In this document: piece after piece, positions 13,557 through 24,210 of the stretch | Layout: the number at the start of each line of letters is the position of its first letter | Numbering within the stretch: the first letter of the stretch is position 1 | From: Dasypus novemcinctus | Taxonomy: Eukaryota; Chordata; Mammalia; Cingulata; Dasypodidae | Reading direction: 5' to 3' | DNA: 64,000 nucleotides | NCBI RefSeq assembly: GCF_030445035.2 | Contig: NC_080688.1 | Span: 71,271,449-71,335,448, forward strand | Program-made: the position numbers and the translations under genes | Notes under the pieces: model-generated | The model's input: only the letters and a program-made list of their open reading frames with translations | Told to the model about the DNA's origin: nothing | Database searches by the model: none

Positions 13557-13692
13557 GGGGAGAAGGTGCATGAAGCTTCATCAGTCTCTCTGGGCAACTA
13601 CAGTCTAGGCCTGCATGACTTGGATGATTACACACAGCTGTGGTTCTGTCCCTGCCTCTGGCAAAGGAGAAAGTTGGAAGAAGCTTCATCAG
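13557..13692 (+). promoter_or_regulatory. duplicated motif in the half-L1 5' UTR
   Basis: AAGCTTCATCAG, preceded by a GGAGAA...GAAG context and followed by a GGGCAA(C/T) block, occurs at 13573-13584 and again at 13681-13692, 108 bp apart. Related AGCTTCATC and AAGCTTGCAG words lie at about 13536 and 13725. The arrangement recalls the tandem promoter monomers in the 5' UTR of some L1 lineages (mouse being the known case). Promoter activity is inferred only from position. Confidence 0.45.
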
Positions 13693-13852
13693 TTCCAGGG
13701 GGCAATCAGGACAGCTTGAGCCTCCAAAGCTTGCAGCCCCAACCATTATACATCCTTGGCTCCTACTACACAACCAGCAAGAGAGAAAGGGCAAGAAGGC
13801 CCTAAATTAAAGAGAGAAACTACACCCAGAATAAATACTTCTAGTAAGCCAG

Positions 13853-14825
13853 ATGCCAAGACACCAACAAAATATTGCAGTCCATACCAAGAAATAGGAA
13901 AGTATGGCCCAGCTAAAGGAACAAGATAAGCCTCCAGATGACATAAAGGAGTTGAGACAATGAATCATAGATGTTCAAAAAATATCCTCAATAAATTCAA
14001 TGAGATGGCTAAGCAGATTAAATATATTAAGAAGACATTGGATAAACACAAAGAAGAATTTGAAAGCATATATAGAAAAATAGCAGATATTACGAGAATG
14101 AAAGGTGCAATAAATGAAATTTTAAAAACACAGGAATCATATAATAGCAGATTTGATGAGATAGAAGAAAGGATTGGTGAACTTGAAGAAATGGCCTCTG
14201 AAAGTGAACATATAAAAGAACAGATGAAGAAAAGAATGGGAAAAATTGAACAAGGTCTCAGGGAACTAAATGACAGCAAGAGATGTGCAAACATATGTGT
14301 CATGGGTGTCCCAGAAGGAGAAGAGAAGGGAAAAGGGGCAGAAGGAATATTTGAAGAGATAATGGTAGAAAATTTCCCAACCCTATTGAAGGACATAGAT
14401 ATCCATGTCCAAGAAGCATAGCATACTCCCATCCAAATAAATCCAAATAGACCAACTCCAAGACACATACTAATCAGAATGGCAAATGCCAAAGACAAAG
14501 AGAGAATTCTGAGAGCAACAAGGGAAAAGCAAGCATAACATATAAGGGATACCCAATAAGATTAAGTGCTGATTTCTCATCAGAAATCATGGAGACAAGA
14601 CAGTGGTGTGATATATTTAAGATACTACAAGAGAAAAACTTCCAGGCAAGAATCTTATATCCAGCAAGATTGTGTTTCAAAAATGAGGGCAAGTTTAGAA
14701 TATCCACAGATAAACAGAAACTGAAAGAGTTTATAATCAAGAGACCAGCTCTGCAGAAAATACTAAAGGGTGCACTACAGTCTGAAAAGAAAAGGCAGAA
14801 GAGAGAAGCTTGGAAGAGAACCTAG
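13853..14825 (+). pseudogene. L1/HAL1 ORF1p (nucleic-acid-binding chaperone), broken
   Basis: ORF1p coats L1 RNA as a coiled-coil trimer. The best start is the ATG at 13853 (MPRHQQN), which is hit by TAG near 13895 and TGA near 13961; a one-base shift in an A run near 13976 leads into the long frame 13960-14421. That frame shows a charged coiled coil (KEEFESIYRKIADITRMKG, then RFDEIEERIGELEE) and the RRM entry ANICVMGVPEGE, the L1 RNP-type motif, then FEEIMVENFP. A TAG ends it at 14419-14421; similarity continues and a frameshift near 14530 restores the C-terminal domain at 14589-14825 (QARILYPARLCFK, DKQKLKEFI). Length matches an ORF1p of roughly 320 residues. Non-functional in this copy. 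Confidence 0.9.
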
Positions 14826-14899
14826 AAATGAAGATTATATCAGTAATAGTAACTGAAAGTGTCAAAAGAGTGGTGAAAATAAAATATGATGGATAAAAT

Positions 14900-15690
14900 T
14901 CAAATATTTTGGAATAAACTTGACGAATGATATAAAGGGCTTGTATTCAGAAAATTACAATTCATTGTTAAGAGAAATTAAAAAAGACCTAAACAGTTGG
15001 AAGAACATTCCATGCTCACAGATTGGAAGACTAAATATCATTCAGATGTCAATTCTACTAAAGTTGATATGCAGATTCAATGCAATCCTGATAGAAATTC
15101 CAACAGCATTTTTTATTTATTTTTAATTTTTTTTTTTTAATTTTTTTTTTTTATTGACTTTGTAATAATATTACATTAAAAATATATATGTGAGGTCCCA
15201 TTCAACCCCAGCATTTTTTAAATAAATGAAAAGTAAGTTGTCCTGATATCCAGCCAGAAACATCTTAAAAAGTAAAAGCAAAGTTGGAGGACTCTCACTT
15301 CTGGATTTTAAATTATATTACCTAGCTACAGTGGTAAAAACAGCATGGTACTGGCATAAAGACAGATACATAGATTAATGGAACTTAATTAATGGTTCAG
15401 AAACAGACTCTCAACTGATTTTTGACAAGTCTGTCAAACCCATGCAGCTTGGTAGAACAGCCCATTCCACAAATGGTGCTGAGAGAACTGAATATCCATA
15501 ACCAAAAGAAGGAAAAAGGACCCCTATCTCACACCTTAATGGATAAACCAAAATGGATAAAAAAATCTAAATATAAAAGCAAGAACCATAAAAATTCTAG
15601 GAGAAAATGTAGGAAAATATCTTCAAGACCTAGTAGTAAGTGGTGGATCCTTAAAAGAGATGAGAGGAGAACTAAGATGGACTACTGATG
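14900..15690 (+). pseudogene. remnant of L1 ORF2 between RT core and C-terminus
   Basis: Starts abruptly with KFKYFGINLTNDIKGLY, a block that in L1 follows the RT catalytic core, and runs through WKNIPCSQIGRLNIIQM and RFNAILIEIPTAFF. After the nested insertion at 15116-15209 it resumes ([24 protein letters not shown], then WYWHKDRYI). It ends near 15690 after blocks equivalent to VGKYLQDLVVSGGSL and RGELRWTTD. About 260 codons remain out of roughly 1,275. No catalytic residues of endonuclease or RT are included. Confidence 0.88.
15105..15220 (-). mobile_element. very short L1 3' end inserted in the half-L1, with TSD
   Basis: Insert at 15116-15209, flanked by perfect 11-bp repeats AGCATTTTTTA at 15105-15115 and 15210-15220. 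It consists of T runs (inverted poly(A)) and about 50 bases of L1 3' terminus ending ATGTGAGGTCCCATTCAACC. This is one of the shortest informative L1 insertions in the window; removing it restores the ORF2 reading PTAFF. Confidence 0.9.
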
Positions 15691-15989
15691 TTTAATGTAT
15701 GTAAAAGTTTTAATTAACTTTACTGTAAAAGTGTGGAAATGTATAGAGTTGATGGTAGCACATTATAATGAGTAACAGCTGGTTTATAAATGGCAATGTG
15801 ACTGAAAAGAGTAGTCTAGGAATGTAAATGCCTGTTGAAAGAAAGCTAGAAATAATCTAGGGACTGAATAGCACAGTAAACCCAGAAGTGGATGAGAATT
15901 GTGTTTGATGGTACAGATTCAAGAGTGTCCTTTGTGAGCTAGAGCAGATGTACATCACTATTGCAGGGTGGTGTAAATGTGGAGAAGCA

Positions 15990-16744
15990 GGGGGAAAATA
16001 CAATTGGAGTAACCTACAGACTGTGGTTAACAGTAATAATGTAATATTCATGCATCTACGCCAAAGACATATTGTGTGATAATGGGGAAGTATGGAAAAA
16101 GTATGTGAAATGTACACTATGAACCTGGTAATAGTCTGATGATATTATCTCATAATCTGTAACAAACGTTCTACCACACTGTGGTGTGTTGATAGAGGGT
16201 TGTTGTATGGGAATTCTGCACATGTGCATGATTGCTTTGTTAAGTTTCCAACTTCTGTCATAAAAATATATTTAAAAATATTAATAGGGTGAGATGGGGG
16301 AAAATACACTAAATGTAAGATAAGGACTACAGTCGTAAGATTTTCACAATATTCTTCCATAATTTGTAACAAATATCTCACAAAATGCAAGGTGTTGGTG
16401 GTGGGCTGATGTATGATATCCCTGCATGATATTATCCATGTTTACTTTGTAGGTTGACAACTTTTACTCTACACTTATTATTTATGTATGTTCATGTATA
16501 AATGATATAGTAATAATAATAATAATAGGCTGGGTTTGGGGGAAAATATACCAAATGTAAGATACTTTGGTTAGTAGTAATATTTTGAGGATGCTCTTTA
16601 ATCATTAAAAATGTTTCACAACAATGCAAGGTATTGGTGGTAGGGAGAGGTAAGGTATGAGAGCCCTGTATGATGTTCTGTATGTTTGTTTTATTGCTTA
16701 TGTATTTTTATGTATGAGTGATATACATCAATAAATTTTTTTTA
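15990..16744 (+). repeat. three tandem units in the half-L1 3' UTR
   Basis: Each unit opens with GGGGGAAAATA, at 15990, 16296 and 16538, giving periods of 306 and 242 bp. Shared internal blocks include (C/T)CATAAT(C/T)TGTAACAAA in units 1 and 2, AATGCAAGGT(G/A)TTGGTGGT in units 2 and 3, and a CCTG(C/T)ATGAT block. Unit boundaries carry short ATA-rich or TAA-rich runs (16509-16528), which suggests the units arose by duplication of a poly(A)-proximal end. Confidence 0.8.
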
Positions 16745-16761
16745 AAAAAGCATTGGTGTAT
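16745..16761. repeat. right target-site duplication of the half-L1 element
   Basis: AAAAAGCATTGGTGTAT, identical to 13516-13532. Confidence 0.93.
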
Positions 16762-17407
16762 CTCCAGGACCATTCCATAAGCAATTCATTTCTGAAATAT
16801 GAATACTAATAATATTTTACCTCTACAAACTTAGCTTAAGGAAGTCTGAACATCTCTTAGGATCTTACAATTCTTCTCACACAGCTCTGATAATAGAACT
16901 GAACTAATAAATAAATATAAAGCTACAAAACAAACCTAATATTTCTACATCTTTCTTTTTATAAGGTAAGACAAGTCTTTGTGATTTTGGGGGGCCTCTC
17001 TGGGAAACCTCACAGATAATTTGAGTGAATTTATTGTTGGATAACCTCCAAAACTGCTAAAGTATTATTTTCAAATCATGACCATGAGGTAAATAGAAAA
17101 TGAATATAAACAATTTCATGTAAATTATTAATTAACGAGGGAACAAGATGTTATGATTAGTTCAGAGAAAATATGAGAAATTATGTGTACAAAAGCAATT
17201 AAACAAAGATATGCTAGGATAAAATTGCTGAGTTAGATTTAAAAACTGATTACTATCCAACAGGCCATAAACCTTTGGGGTTATTTGTTCCACTGAACAA
17301 AAACTATTTGCATCTCTAATGCACAAAATTCTACAAATTAACAAGTAATTTTACTAAGTCTGGAATCTTTGGTTAGTAGTAAAAAATGAGTCAAATAATT
17401 TTCCCTA
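16762..17407. other. unassigned AT-rich sequence
   Basis: No gene or family recognised. Confidence 0.5.
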
Positions 17408-17615
17408 GATCTGCACTTTCCAATAAGCAGCTACTAGCTATTTAAATATAACTAAGTTTCAACTTAAACAAATTAAAATTAAATTAAATTAAAAAGTTAG
17501 TTTCTTAGTGGCACTAATCCCCATTTCATGTGCTCAGTGGTTGTCTGTGCTGGGCAGCACAAGTATAGAGCATTGTATCTGTGCAGTAACTTCTTTTGTA
17601 TAGCATTAAGCCTAC
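17408..17615. mobile_element. old hAT-type DNA transposon relic
   Basis: The segment has a TGCACTTTCCAATA start, an AAATTAAAATTAAATTAAATT centre, then TTAGTGGCACTAATCCCCAT and TTCATGTGCTCAGTGG, and GGCAGCACAAGTATAGAGCATT near its end. This order matches a common mammalian non-autonomous hAT/Charlie-group element whose ends read as TCCAATA and its complement. Subfamily not assigned. Confidence 0.55.
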
Positions 17616-17940
17616 TTGGACAATTTTGGGTGGCCATTGCCCCTGTATGACATTAAAAGGATATGCCACTTTTTGCCTTATTTATAAGTTTTAGATAATT
17701 TTTTCTGTCACTTTCAATTGTTAGAATTTATGAATGTTTAACAGTAAAATTCAATTCCAGATAACCTATTATCTGAGTGGCCTTTATAGGTACCTTAAGC
17801 ATACCAAACTGTGTAATTTTATGAGTAAATCAAATGGTATATATATATATATCTGCAGTATTGCACTAAAAAGTGAGTTTAGAGCAGTACACAATTTTTA
17901 AAGTATAGTATTACAGAAATATGTATAAACTTTTTTATAC
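17616..17940. other. unassigned sequence with (TA)n
   Basis: Contains a short TA microsatellite at about 17838-17852; otherwise nothing recognised. Confidence 0.5.
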
Positions 17941-18180
17941 ACATTTTTAAAAATTTGTTTATTCCCTCCTGCTTGCAGCTTGCTTGCTGTCTGTTCTCTG
18001 TGTCCATTCGCTGTGCATTCTTCTGTGTCTACTTGTCTCCCTTTGTTGTGTCATCTTGCTGTGCCAGCTCTCCATGGCGCATGGGCCAGCTTGCCTTCCC
18101 AAGGAGGCCCTGGGAGGCAAACCCAGGACCTCCCATGTGGTAGACAGGAGCCCAACTGATTGAGCCACAGCTGCTTCCCT
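17941..18180 (-). mobile_element. DAS-SINE, antisense
   Basis: T-rich left end, body TTGCTGTCTGTTCTCTGTGT, and the inverted tRNA-like head GACCTCCCATGTGGTAGACA / TTGAGCCACAGCTGCTTCCC at the right. A short TAAACTTT repeat flanks it (near 17926 and 18179), a probable TSD. Confidence 0.92.
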
Positions 18181-18639
18181 AAACTTTCAATATCATAGAA
18201 ATATATTATCTATTATTTGGTTTCCTCAAGGCAATTTAATCAATTGTCTTATAAATTCATAGAAATTGAGGTTTTGCGAATGGTTCTGGTAACTAGAGCA
18301 AGAGAAGATATGAAGCAGGACAACCACAATGTATAAGAAAATTTGTACTGCTTTTTGCTTCCCATAGAATTTAATTCTCCCTGCTCATTTATGTTAAAAT
18401 ACAATTATGTATATTGCCACAAAAGGAGCTTCCAGTTAAACAGAACCTAGGTTTTATGATAACATCCAACAATATATTAAGGACATACATTATTTAACAG
18501 GACGTTATTTAAAAATTGGGAGAATTTCTTTTGTAATAGAGAACTACTTTACCTTGGATTTCTCATTAGCATAATGAAAGCATTATTTTCTTGAGTTTCA
18601 CTATTTATATATTTCATCATGTATTAAATATATATTGGG
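18181..18639. other. unassigned AT-rich sequence
   Basis: Nothing recognised. Confidence 0.5.
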
Positions 18640-19010
18640 TGACTTATATAGACAAGACAGAAATAGTGTCTGTCCATATGGAGGGTACAGACTAGTATAG
18701 AAGACAGATATCAAACAAATCACTAATTAATTACAAATATTGTAAGTCTTAAGAAGTACTATGAGAATATATGAGGCAAAGCCTTTTCTAGTCTGTGGAG
18801 AGGTGGCTGGGTATGAATATGGGTGTATGGAGTCAAGAAAGGTCCTTCCGAGAGAGTGACATTTAAATTAGGACCTGGAGGACAAGTAGGGATTTTTTAG
18901 GTGAATGGGGAGGTGAAGGGAATGGAGCAGGAAATTTCAAAAGGGAAACATCATGTAGAAAGGTCCTGACACAGGAGGAAACCTGAGCATTTGATTTTTT
19001 TCAGTCAGAT
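18640..19010 (-). mobile_element. L2 LINE fragment, antisense
   Basis: Inverted L2 3' region: blocks equivalent to 'GTACTATGAGAA', 'GGTCCTTCCGAGAGAGTGACATTTAAATTAGGACCTGGAGG' in pieces, and 'GAAAGGTCCTGACACAGGAGG' occur in the order seen in inverted L2. Strongly diverged. Confidence 0.6.
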
Positions 19011-19776
19011 GAGATACCATGAAGATTTGTCAACAAATAAACTTGATTTTCCCAAAGAGATGTGTACACTCACCCATAGAAACTTAATCATCAGAGATGG
19101 AAAGGCTTAATGTCTTGAAAGAACATGTTTTTATGTATATATATATACACACACATACATCTTTTTGACAAAAAGAAAGAGAAAGAGCAAATTTTCACAG
19201 AGTCCTTTCTTATTCAAACTGCAATGAAGGAAATACATAAGTATTTGAGTCCTAGTCACTAACTTCTCATTCTATTGCCAAAACATTTTCGGTCTGTGGA
19301 AGAAAGCTGACCATAGAGTCACCTTCCACTAAGTTCTAAAATGCAAGATGTCAGCTTCAAACCACATCATAATTTACTGGTTCACTGTTGACTCTCTCAC
19401 CGTCTTATGCAAACAGGATTTCTTTCCTGTAAACAAGAGTCAAATCTTGATTGACTTCAGGCATAGCTGTGAGTGCTAAGTATTCAAGCAGAGAAAAAGT
19501 ATTGCTCTCTTTTGGGAATTGAATCACAAACCCCACAAAAGGCATGTTCATGTCCCGTGGATATGAACCCAAATCATCGACGACAAAGAGGTACCAGGCA
19601 TGTTTCCTGCCTTCTAGGGTTTTGTGACAAAGTTGAGAAACAAGAATGTGGGCTTACAAAGTAGTTACCAATATAGCAAATTATGCTAAATGCCAAACAA
19701 GTACAGTGTAAAGTGAGAGATACCAGAGTACGGAAGGCAAATAGTAATGTAAGTTCTAAACTCTGGTCAGCTTATA
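19011..19776. other. unassigned sequence with TA/CA microsatellite
   Basis: A compound TA then CA repeat lies at about 19134-19158. No gene recognised. Confidence 0.5.
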
Positions 19777-19786
19777 AATAACAAAG

Positions 19787-20163
19787 GAGGAAAGTGGATT
19801 TGGCCCAACGGATAGGGCATCCACCTACCACATGGGAGGTCCAAGGTTCATACCCAGGTCTCCTGACCCGTGTGGTGAGCTGGCCCATATGCAGTGCTGA
19901 TGTGCGCAAGGAGTGCCCTGCCACGTGCAAGGAGTGCGCCCCATCAGGAGAGCAGCCCAGCATGAAGGAAGTGCAGCCTGCCCAGGAGTGGTGCTGCACA
20001 CACAGAAAGCTGATGCAGCAAGATGATGCAACAAAAAGAGACACGGATTCCAGGTGCTGCTGACAAGAATACAGGTGGACACAGAAGAACATGCAGTGAA
20101 TGGACACAGAGAGCAGACAACTGGGGTGGGGGAAGGGGAAATAAATAAATAAATCTTAAAAAC
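19787..20163 (+). mobile_element. DAS-SINE, long single-head type
   Basis: tRNA-like head GATTTGGCCCAACGGATAGG and CCACATGGGAGGTCCAAGG, followed by the long DAS body with AAGGAGTGCCCTGCCACG, GAGACACGGATTCCAGGTGC and GGACACAGAGAGCAGACAAC, then an AAATAAATAAATAAAT tail. TSD AATAACAAAG at 19777-19786 and 20164-20173 fixes both ends. Confidence 0.95.
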
Positions 20164-20334
20164 AATAACAAAGAATGGAAGAGTTTACATAAGGGACTAG
20201 ACTCCTTTAATTGTTGAAAGACACCCAATCCCGTCCTTCTGTATTTATTTCTTAGTATTTATTCCATGGCTAGCTGTCTTTGAAAGCATTGCTTATATTT
20301 TGCACAGAAGAAGATCTGGAAAGAATAGGATGAA

Positions 20335-20420
20335 ATTAACATTTGTTGATCATCTACTGTGTCCCAAACATTATAAGCAGATTTTTACATAATGTATCCC
20401 CACATTAAGCCCTTCTTTAG
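20335..20420 (-). mobile_element. MIR/L2-type tail fragment, antisense
   Basis: AACATTTGTTGATCATCTAC followed by TGTGTCCCAAACATTATAAG and ACATAATGTATCCCCACATT resembles the inverted 3' end of MIR-type SINEs that share the L2 tail. Short and diverged. Confidence 0.45.
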
Positions 20421-20489
20421 AATATAAGCACACTCAATTTATTTAATCTACATCTTTTTCTAGAACTTGAACTGGATAAGAACTCCTTT

Positions 20490-21350
20490 TTATTAAAAAC
20501 AACTTCGTTGCGGTATGTTTTACATAAATTAAACTACACCTATGTTAAGTCTACAACTCCATGAGTCTTGAAAAATATATACATTTGTATAGCCATGAGC
20601 AATCAAGAGATAGAATATTATGATCATTCCAAAAACATTTCCTGATGACACTTTGCGGCCAACCCTGGCCTTTGGCTGCCTCTGACCTGCTGTTTGTCAC
20701 TTTAAATTCATTTGCCTTTTCTGGAATGACATATAAATGGAATCATACAGTATGTGCTCTTTCGTGTTTGGCTCCTTCCACTCTGAGTCATGGTTCTGCG
20801 ATTAAAGCGTAGTTCTGTTTTCCCAAGTAGTTCTTGCATTTTACTTTCCCCACCAGTAGTTTTGCGTTCTAGTTTTTCTACATCCTCATAATGTTTAATA
20901 TTATTAATGTTTTTAAGTTTAGCTCTTCCAGTTGATAGGTAATAGTATCCCATGATTTTAGTTTGAATTTCTTTAGAGACTAATGGTGTTAACATCTTTA
21001 GGTGGGCTTATTAGATATCTGTATATCTTCTTTTGGGAAGTGTCCATTCAAATCTTTTACCCGTGTTTGTATGGAGTTGTTTGTTCTCTGATTATAGTTT
21101 CAAGAGTTCTCTACATATTCTAAAATCCTTTGTCAGATATATACATTATAAATATTTCCTTTGTCAGATATATGCATTATAAATATTTGCCTTAATCTGT
21201 GGTTTGCTTTTCATTTTCAAAAGTTTCTTTCTAAGAACAAACAGTTTTAATTTTGATATAGTCCCATTTACCTTTGTTTTCCTGTTATGGTTTGTGCATG
21301 GTGTGGTGACATATCCAGAACACTAGAGAAAGAATTCATCCCATGCTTAT
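20490..21350 (-). mobile_element. old L1M 3' UTR fragment, antisense
   Basis: The plus strand follows the inverted 3' UTR of ancient mammalian L1s block by block: 'ACATATAAATGGAATCATAC', 'CATCCTCATAATG', 'TAGGTGGGCTTATTAGATAT', 'GTATATCTTCTTTTGGGAAG', 'CAAGAGTTCTCTACATATTC', and 'TTTAATTTTGATATAGTCCC' at the ORF2 side. A private 31-bp duplication sits at 21127-21188. Confidence 0.8.
21127..21188. repeat. adjacent 31-bp duplication inside the L1M copy
   Basis: Units 21127-21157 and 21158-21188 begin CCTTTGTCAGATATAT and end CATTATAAATATTT, with a single A/G difference between them. A recent tandem duplication inside an old repeat. Confidence 0.9.
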
Positions 21351-21734
21351 TTTTATAAAATTTCAGATTATTTGATTGACTATACATAAAGCATAAAATT
21401 TTTCTTTCTACAAGAATAATTTCATCTTATCATTTTTATTAACCAATCTCCTAGATGTTAAAACAATTCTCAGATATTTTCCTCCTAACCCCTTAGATGT
21501 CTAAATTGAAAGAGTTATAGAGTGCCAGGTTTTTAGTCCTAACAATAATCTAATTGTGATCTACCTTCATAAGAAGCATACCTTGGAAGTCAGGGTACTT
21601 GACTGAACAACATATGTGGCATACAAACCCTAAGAGCCAACCAGCACAATTACTTTAAAGGGAAGGAACAATTAAATATTTCTAAGGAATATCTTGTCTC
21701 CCTATGGGACCTTTCTACCTTTGAATCAGCAACA
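21351..21734. other. unassigned sequence
   Basis: Nothing recognised. Confidence 0.5.
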
Positions 21735-21995
21735 AATGTCGGTGGCTCAAAATGCAAACAATACAAAAAGGGAACCCCAAGGGGACTCGCCTTCCCTCCT
21801 CTCCTCACTCATGGAGTTCCTAACATCCCAGCTCCCTAAAGGTAATTACTTTTATTACTTACTCGTTTTGTTTTTTCAGTATTTCTTTATACAAATATAG
21901 AAAAATATGAATATATACTCTTTCCCCCCTTTTGGTTTCACAAAAGTTACTGTATTATATATGTTGTTATACACCAAGATTTTAAAAATATGCAT
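21735..21995 (-). mobile_element. old L1M 3'-terminal fragment, antisense
   Basis: AATACAAAAAGGGAACCCC, a C/T-rich block with CCCAGCTCCCTAAAGG, then TTCAGTATTTCTTTATACAA and ACTGTATTATATATGTTGTT are in the order of the inverted L1M 3' end. Confidence 0.5.
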
Positions 21996-23529
21996 ATGGA
22001 AAGCCTCATGAGTTAGCATGTTGCACAGCAGAGTGGTCATGCTAAGCTTCTATGTGGCATTTCAACTTCATTGAATGTGCTGCTGAACCAAAAACACTAT
22101 AAACCTTATACTAAATAAAAAGTGACCTACCTGTCTGCCCTGATGGCTTGGTTCTATTCTTGCCCAGAAGCAAAAGATGGCATAGGTGACAAGTCAAGGC
22201 CCCAATAATTTTTGAAGACATTGTACAGTTTACTCTTGAAAACAGGCTCTGGGGATTCTGACATTCTTCCTTCAGGCAAAAGTCAGTTTTGAGGGGTTGA
22301 TAATGGCCTGAAGGCATGTGCTGCAAGCAAAAGGAGGTTTCGGCATACAAGTTAATGCATCTTTTCATTTAAGAGTGAATGTTTTCACTTCTAAAACTTA
22401 AGAGGGAAAAGGAATCTAAAGCAGTCTTATTTTCTGATTAGGACAAATGATGGTAAGAAGTCTTTCCAAGATATTAGACTGTAAAGGTCACTTAATTATA
22501 GTCCTGGAGGAAGCTGTAAACTTCTTGGGATACTTTCTCTCAAGAAATTGATGAGAGCCTTCTGTGGGTCATGCACAATGTTGGAGTCACAGCCATAATA
22601 CAATTTATTTTGTAATTAAAATTTCTGGGTCCAATTTTGTCCTTCTGAGTTTATAAACACCCTACCTTACCTTTTTAAAAATCTAAAAGTTCATGTATAC
22701 AATTAACTAAATTCATAAGAATGAAAAACCGGAAAACTTAGGGTCAGTGATCCAAATATAGTCACTTAAGCCATTGATAACTTATTTCATAAAAATTCAC
22801 TTGCTGTTTCTGCAGTAGATTTGCCTTCATTTCTGAGTTTTGCTTGCTTCTGCTAATAATCAAGTTTGTTTGCATTTTGTCTGCACAGAGCAGTAATTAT
22901 AAGAACAGGTGCCTGGAGGCAGCTGAGTAGTAGGTGTAAGCCAGTCTGGCTTCTACATTTTCTATGTTTCTAGATTGTGAGAGAGAACACAGCAAATCCC
23001 TGGAGTCAAGCCACAGGAAGGAGGTTGCCAACTTGAATATCAAGACCAAAGGCTGTGGGTTGTAGAACTTTCAGGTTTCCTCTACAGATGTTGGCCATAT
23101 CTCAGGACATTGATGATAGGTCTCATCTCCTCAAGAGTGTGTAGGGCAACCTGGTCAATTGGTGCATGCATGCCAATTCATACTGTGGGACACCTTCTGC
23201 AGTATGCTCAGTACCTTTGGCAGCTTGTGGGGTTTGGCTATCCTCAAAAGTGTGTCTTCCAACTTGAGATTTTTCAGTAGCCTAGACAGTACCAGTGAAA
23301 ATAATTTTCCTTCCTGGTCCTGTATAACATATCAAACATGCGAGTATGCCAAACCTATCATCTATGCCAATTATTGAACATCTGGCCCTTAATTCTGTAT
23401 CATCATGCTATTATTAATTCTGTATTTGTAAGTCTCATGTTATTTCACTTTTAAATATTGCAGGCATCAACATTTTATGCCATCTTATCAATATAATTGG
23501 GTTATAAGCTCTTTTAGGGCAGGTATTCT
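21996..23529. other. unassigned sequence
   Basis: 1.5 kb without any gene or repeat that I can name. Confidence 0.5.
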
Positions 23530-24210
23530 GTTACTTATTAAGCAAATACTGATTGAGGGCCTACTACTACCAGATTCTTTCTAGGTGCTGGTGATTGAGT
23601 CTGGTTATCTTAGAGTGCTGGAGACTACACCAAACCACATGAGTGCATCTATTATTTATCAGACAGGGATAATTAAAGAAGAGTGAGGGTTGAGAGAATG
23701 TGTGCTGATTGAGATTGAATGGTTAAGGGAGGAAACTCAAATCACTTGGTACTTAAAGACCCAAATTAAGTGAGTGGGGGAGCCACACACATAATGAATA
23801 CAAGAGAGAGCATCTAAGCAGAGGGAATGGAAAATGGGAAATGGGGAGGTCTAGGTCCTTGCACAAGAGTGTGCTTGTGATGTTCAAGAAAGAGCAAGGA
23901 GGCAAACATGTCTGGAAAGGAGTCGGGGAGGAGAGTAACAGGAAATGAGACCAGAAATATAACAGGAAGGGAAGTCAGAGTGGATAATCGATGGACCATT
24001 TTTAGGACAGTGTCCTTTATGCTACTTGGAGGATGCACAGATATGAGCTGCCATGTTTTAGGGTTTACTCGGAGGATTTTTTAGAGAATTGGCTGCAAGA
24101 AAGCAAGAGTTAGAAGCAGGGAGATGAGTTACAAGGCTGTCACAAAAGTCCAGGCGAGAGATGACAGTGGCTAGACCCAGGCATAATTGAAATCCAGGAA
24201 ACATCTCCTG
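23530..24210 (-). mobile_element. L2 LINE fragment, antisense
   Basis: Starts with ACTGATTGAGGGCCTACTACT (inverted L2 terminus), then GAAAGAGCAAGGAGGCAAAC, CAGTGTCCTTTATGCTACTT and AAAGTCCAGGCGAGAGATGA, all landmarks of inverted L2 ORF2/3' UTR and in the right order over about 680 bp. Confidence 0.75.

Larger units (their letters stand above)
13533..16744 (+). mobile_element. HAL1-type (half-L1) retroelement with complete ends
   Basis: A 3.2 kb retroelement bounded by a 17-bp TSD and ending in TTTTTAAAAAA after an AATAAA. In order it contains: a 5' region with a repeated motif (13533-13852), an ORF1-type RNA-binding protein frame (13853-14825, broken), a direct jump to a late part of ORF2 (about 14900-15690), and a long 3' UTR with three tandem units (15990-16744). 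Endonuclease and the RT catalytic core are absent, as is the ORF2 C-terminus. This matches the half-L1 (HAL1) class: L1 derivatives that keep ORF1, lose ORF2 function, and depend on an L1 partner's machinery. Whether the deletion was present in the parent or arose after insertion cannot be settled from one copy. Confidence 0.8.

Noticed and set aside
13965..14498. 177-codon open frame on the minus strand, the longest in the window
   Set aside because: It is antisense to the L1 ORF1 coiled coil; the lack of stops follows from the A-rich codon bias of ORF1. Its translation is a low-complexity Ser/Leu/Ile/Phe string.
19787..19860. tRNA gene
   Set aside because: The tRNA-like head belongs to a SINE with a long body and TSD. 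It has no intact cloverleaf.
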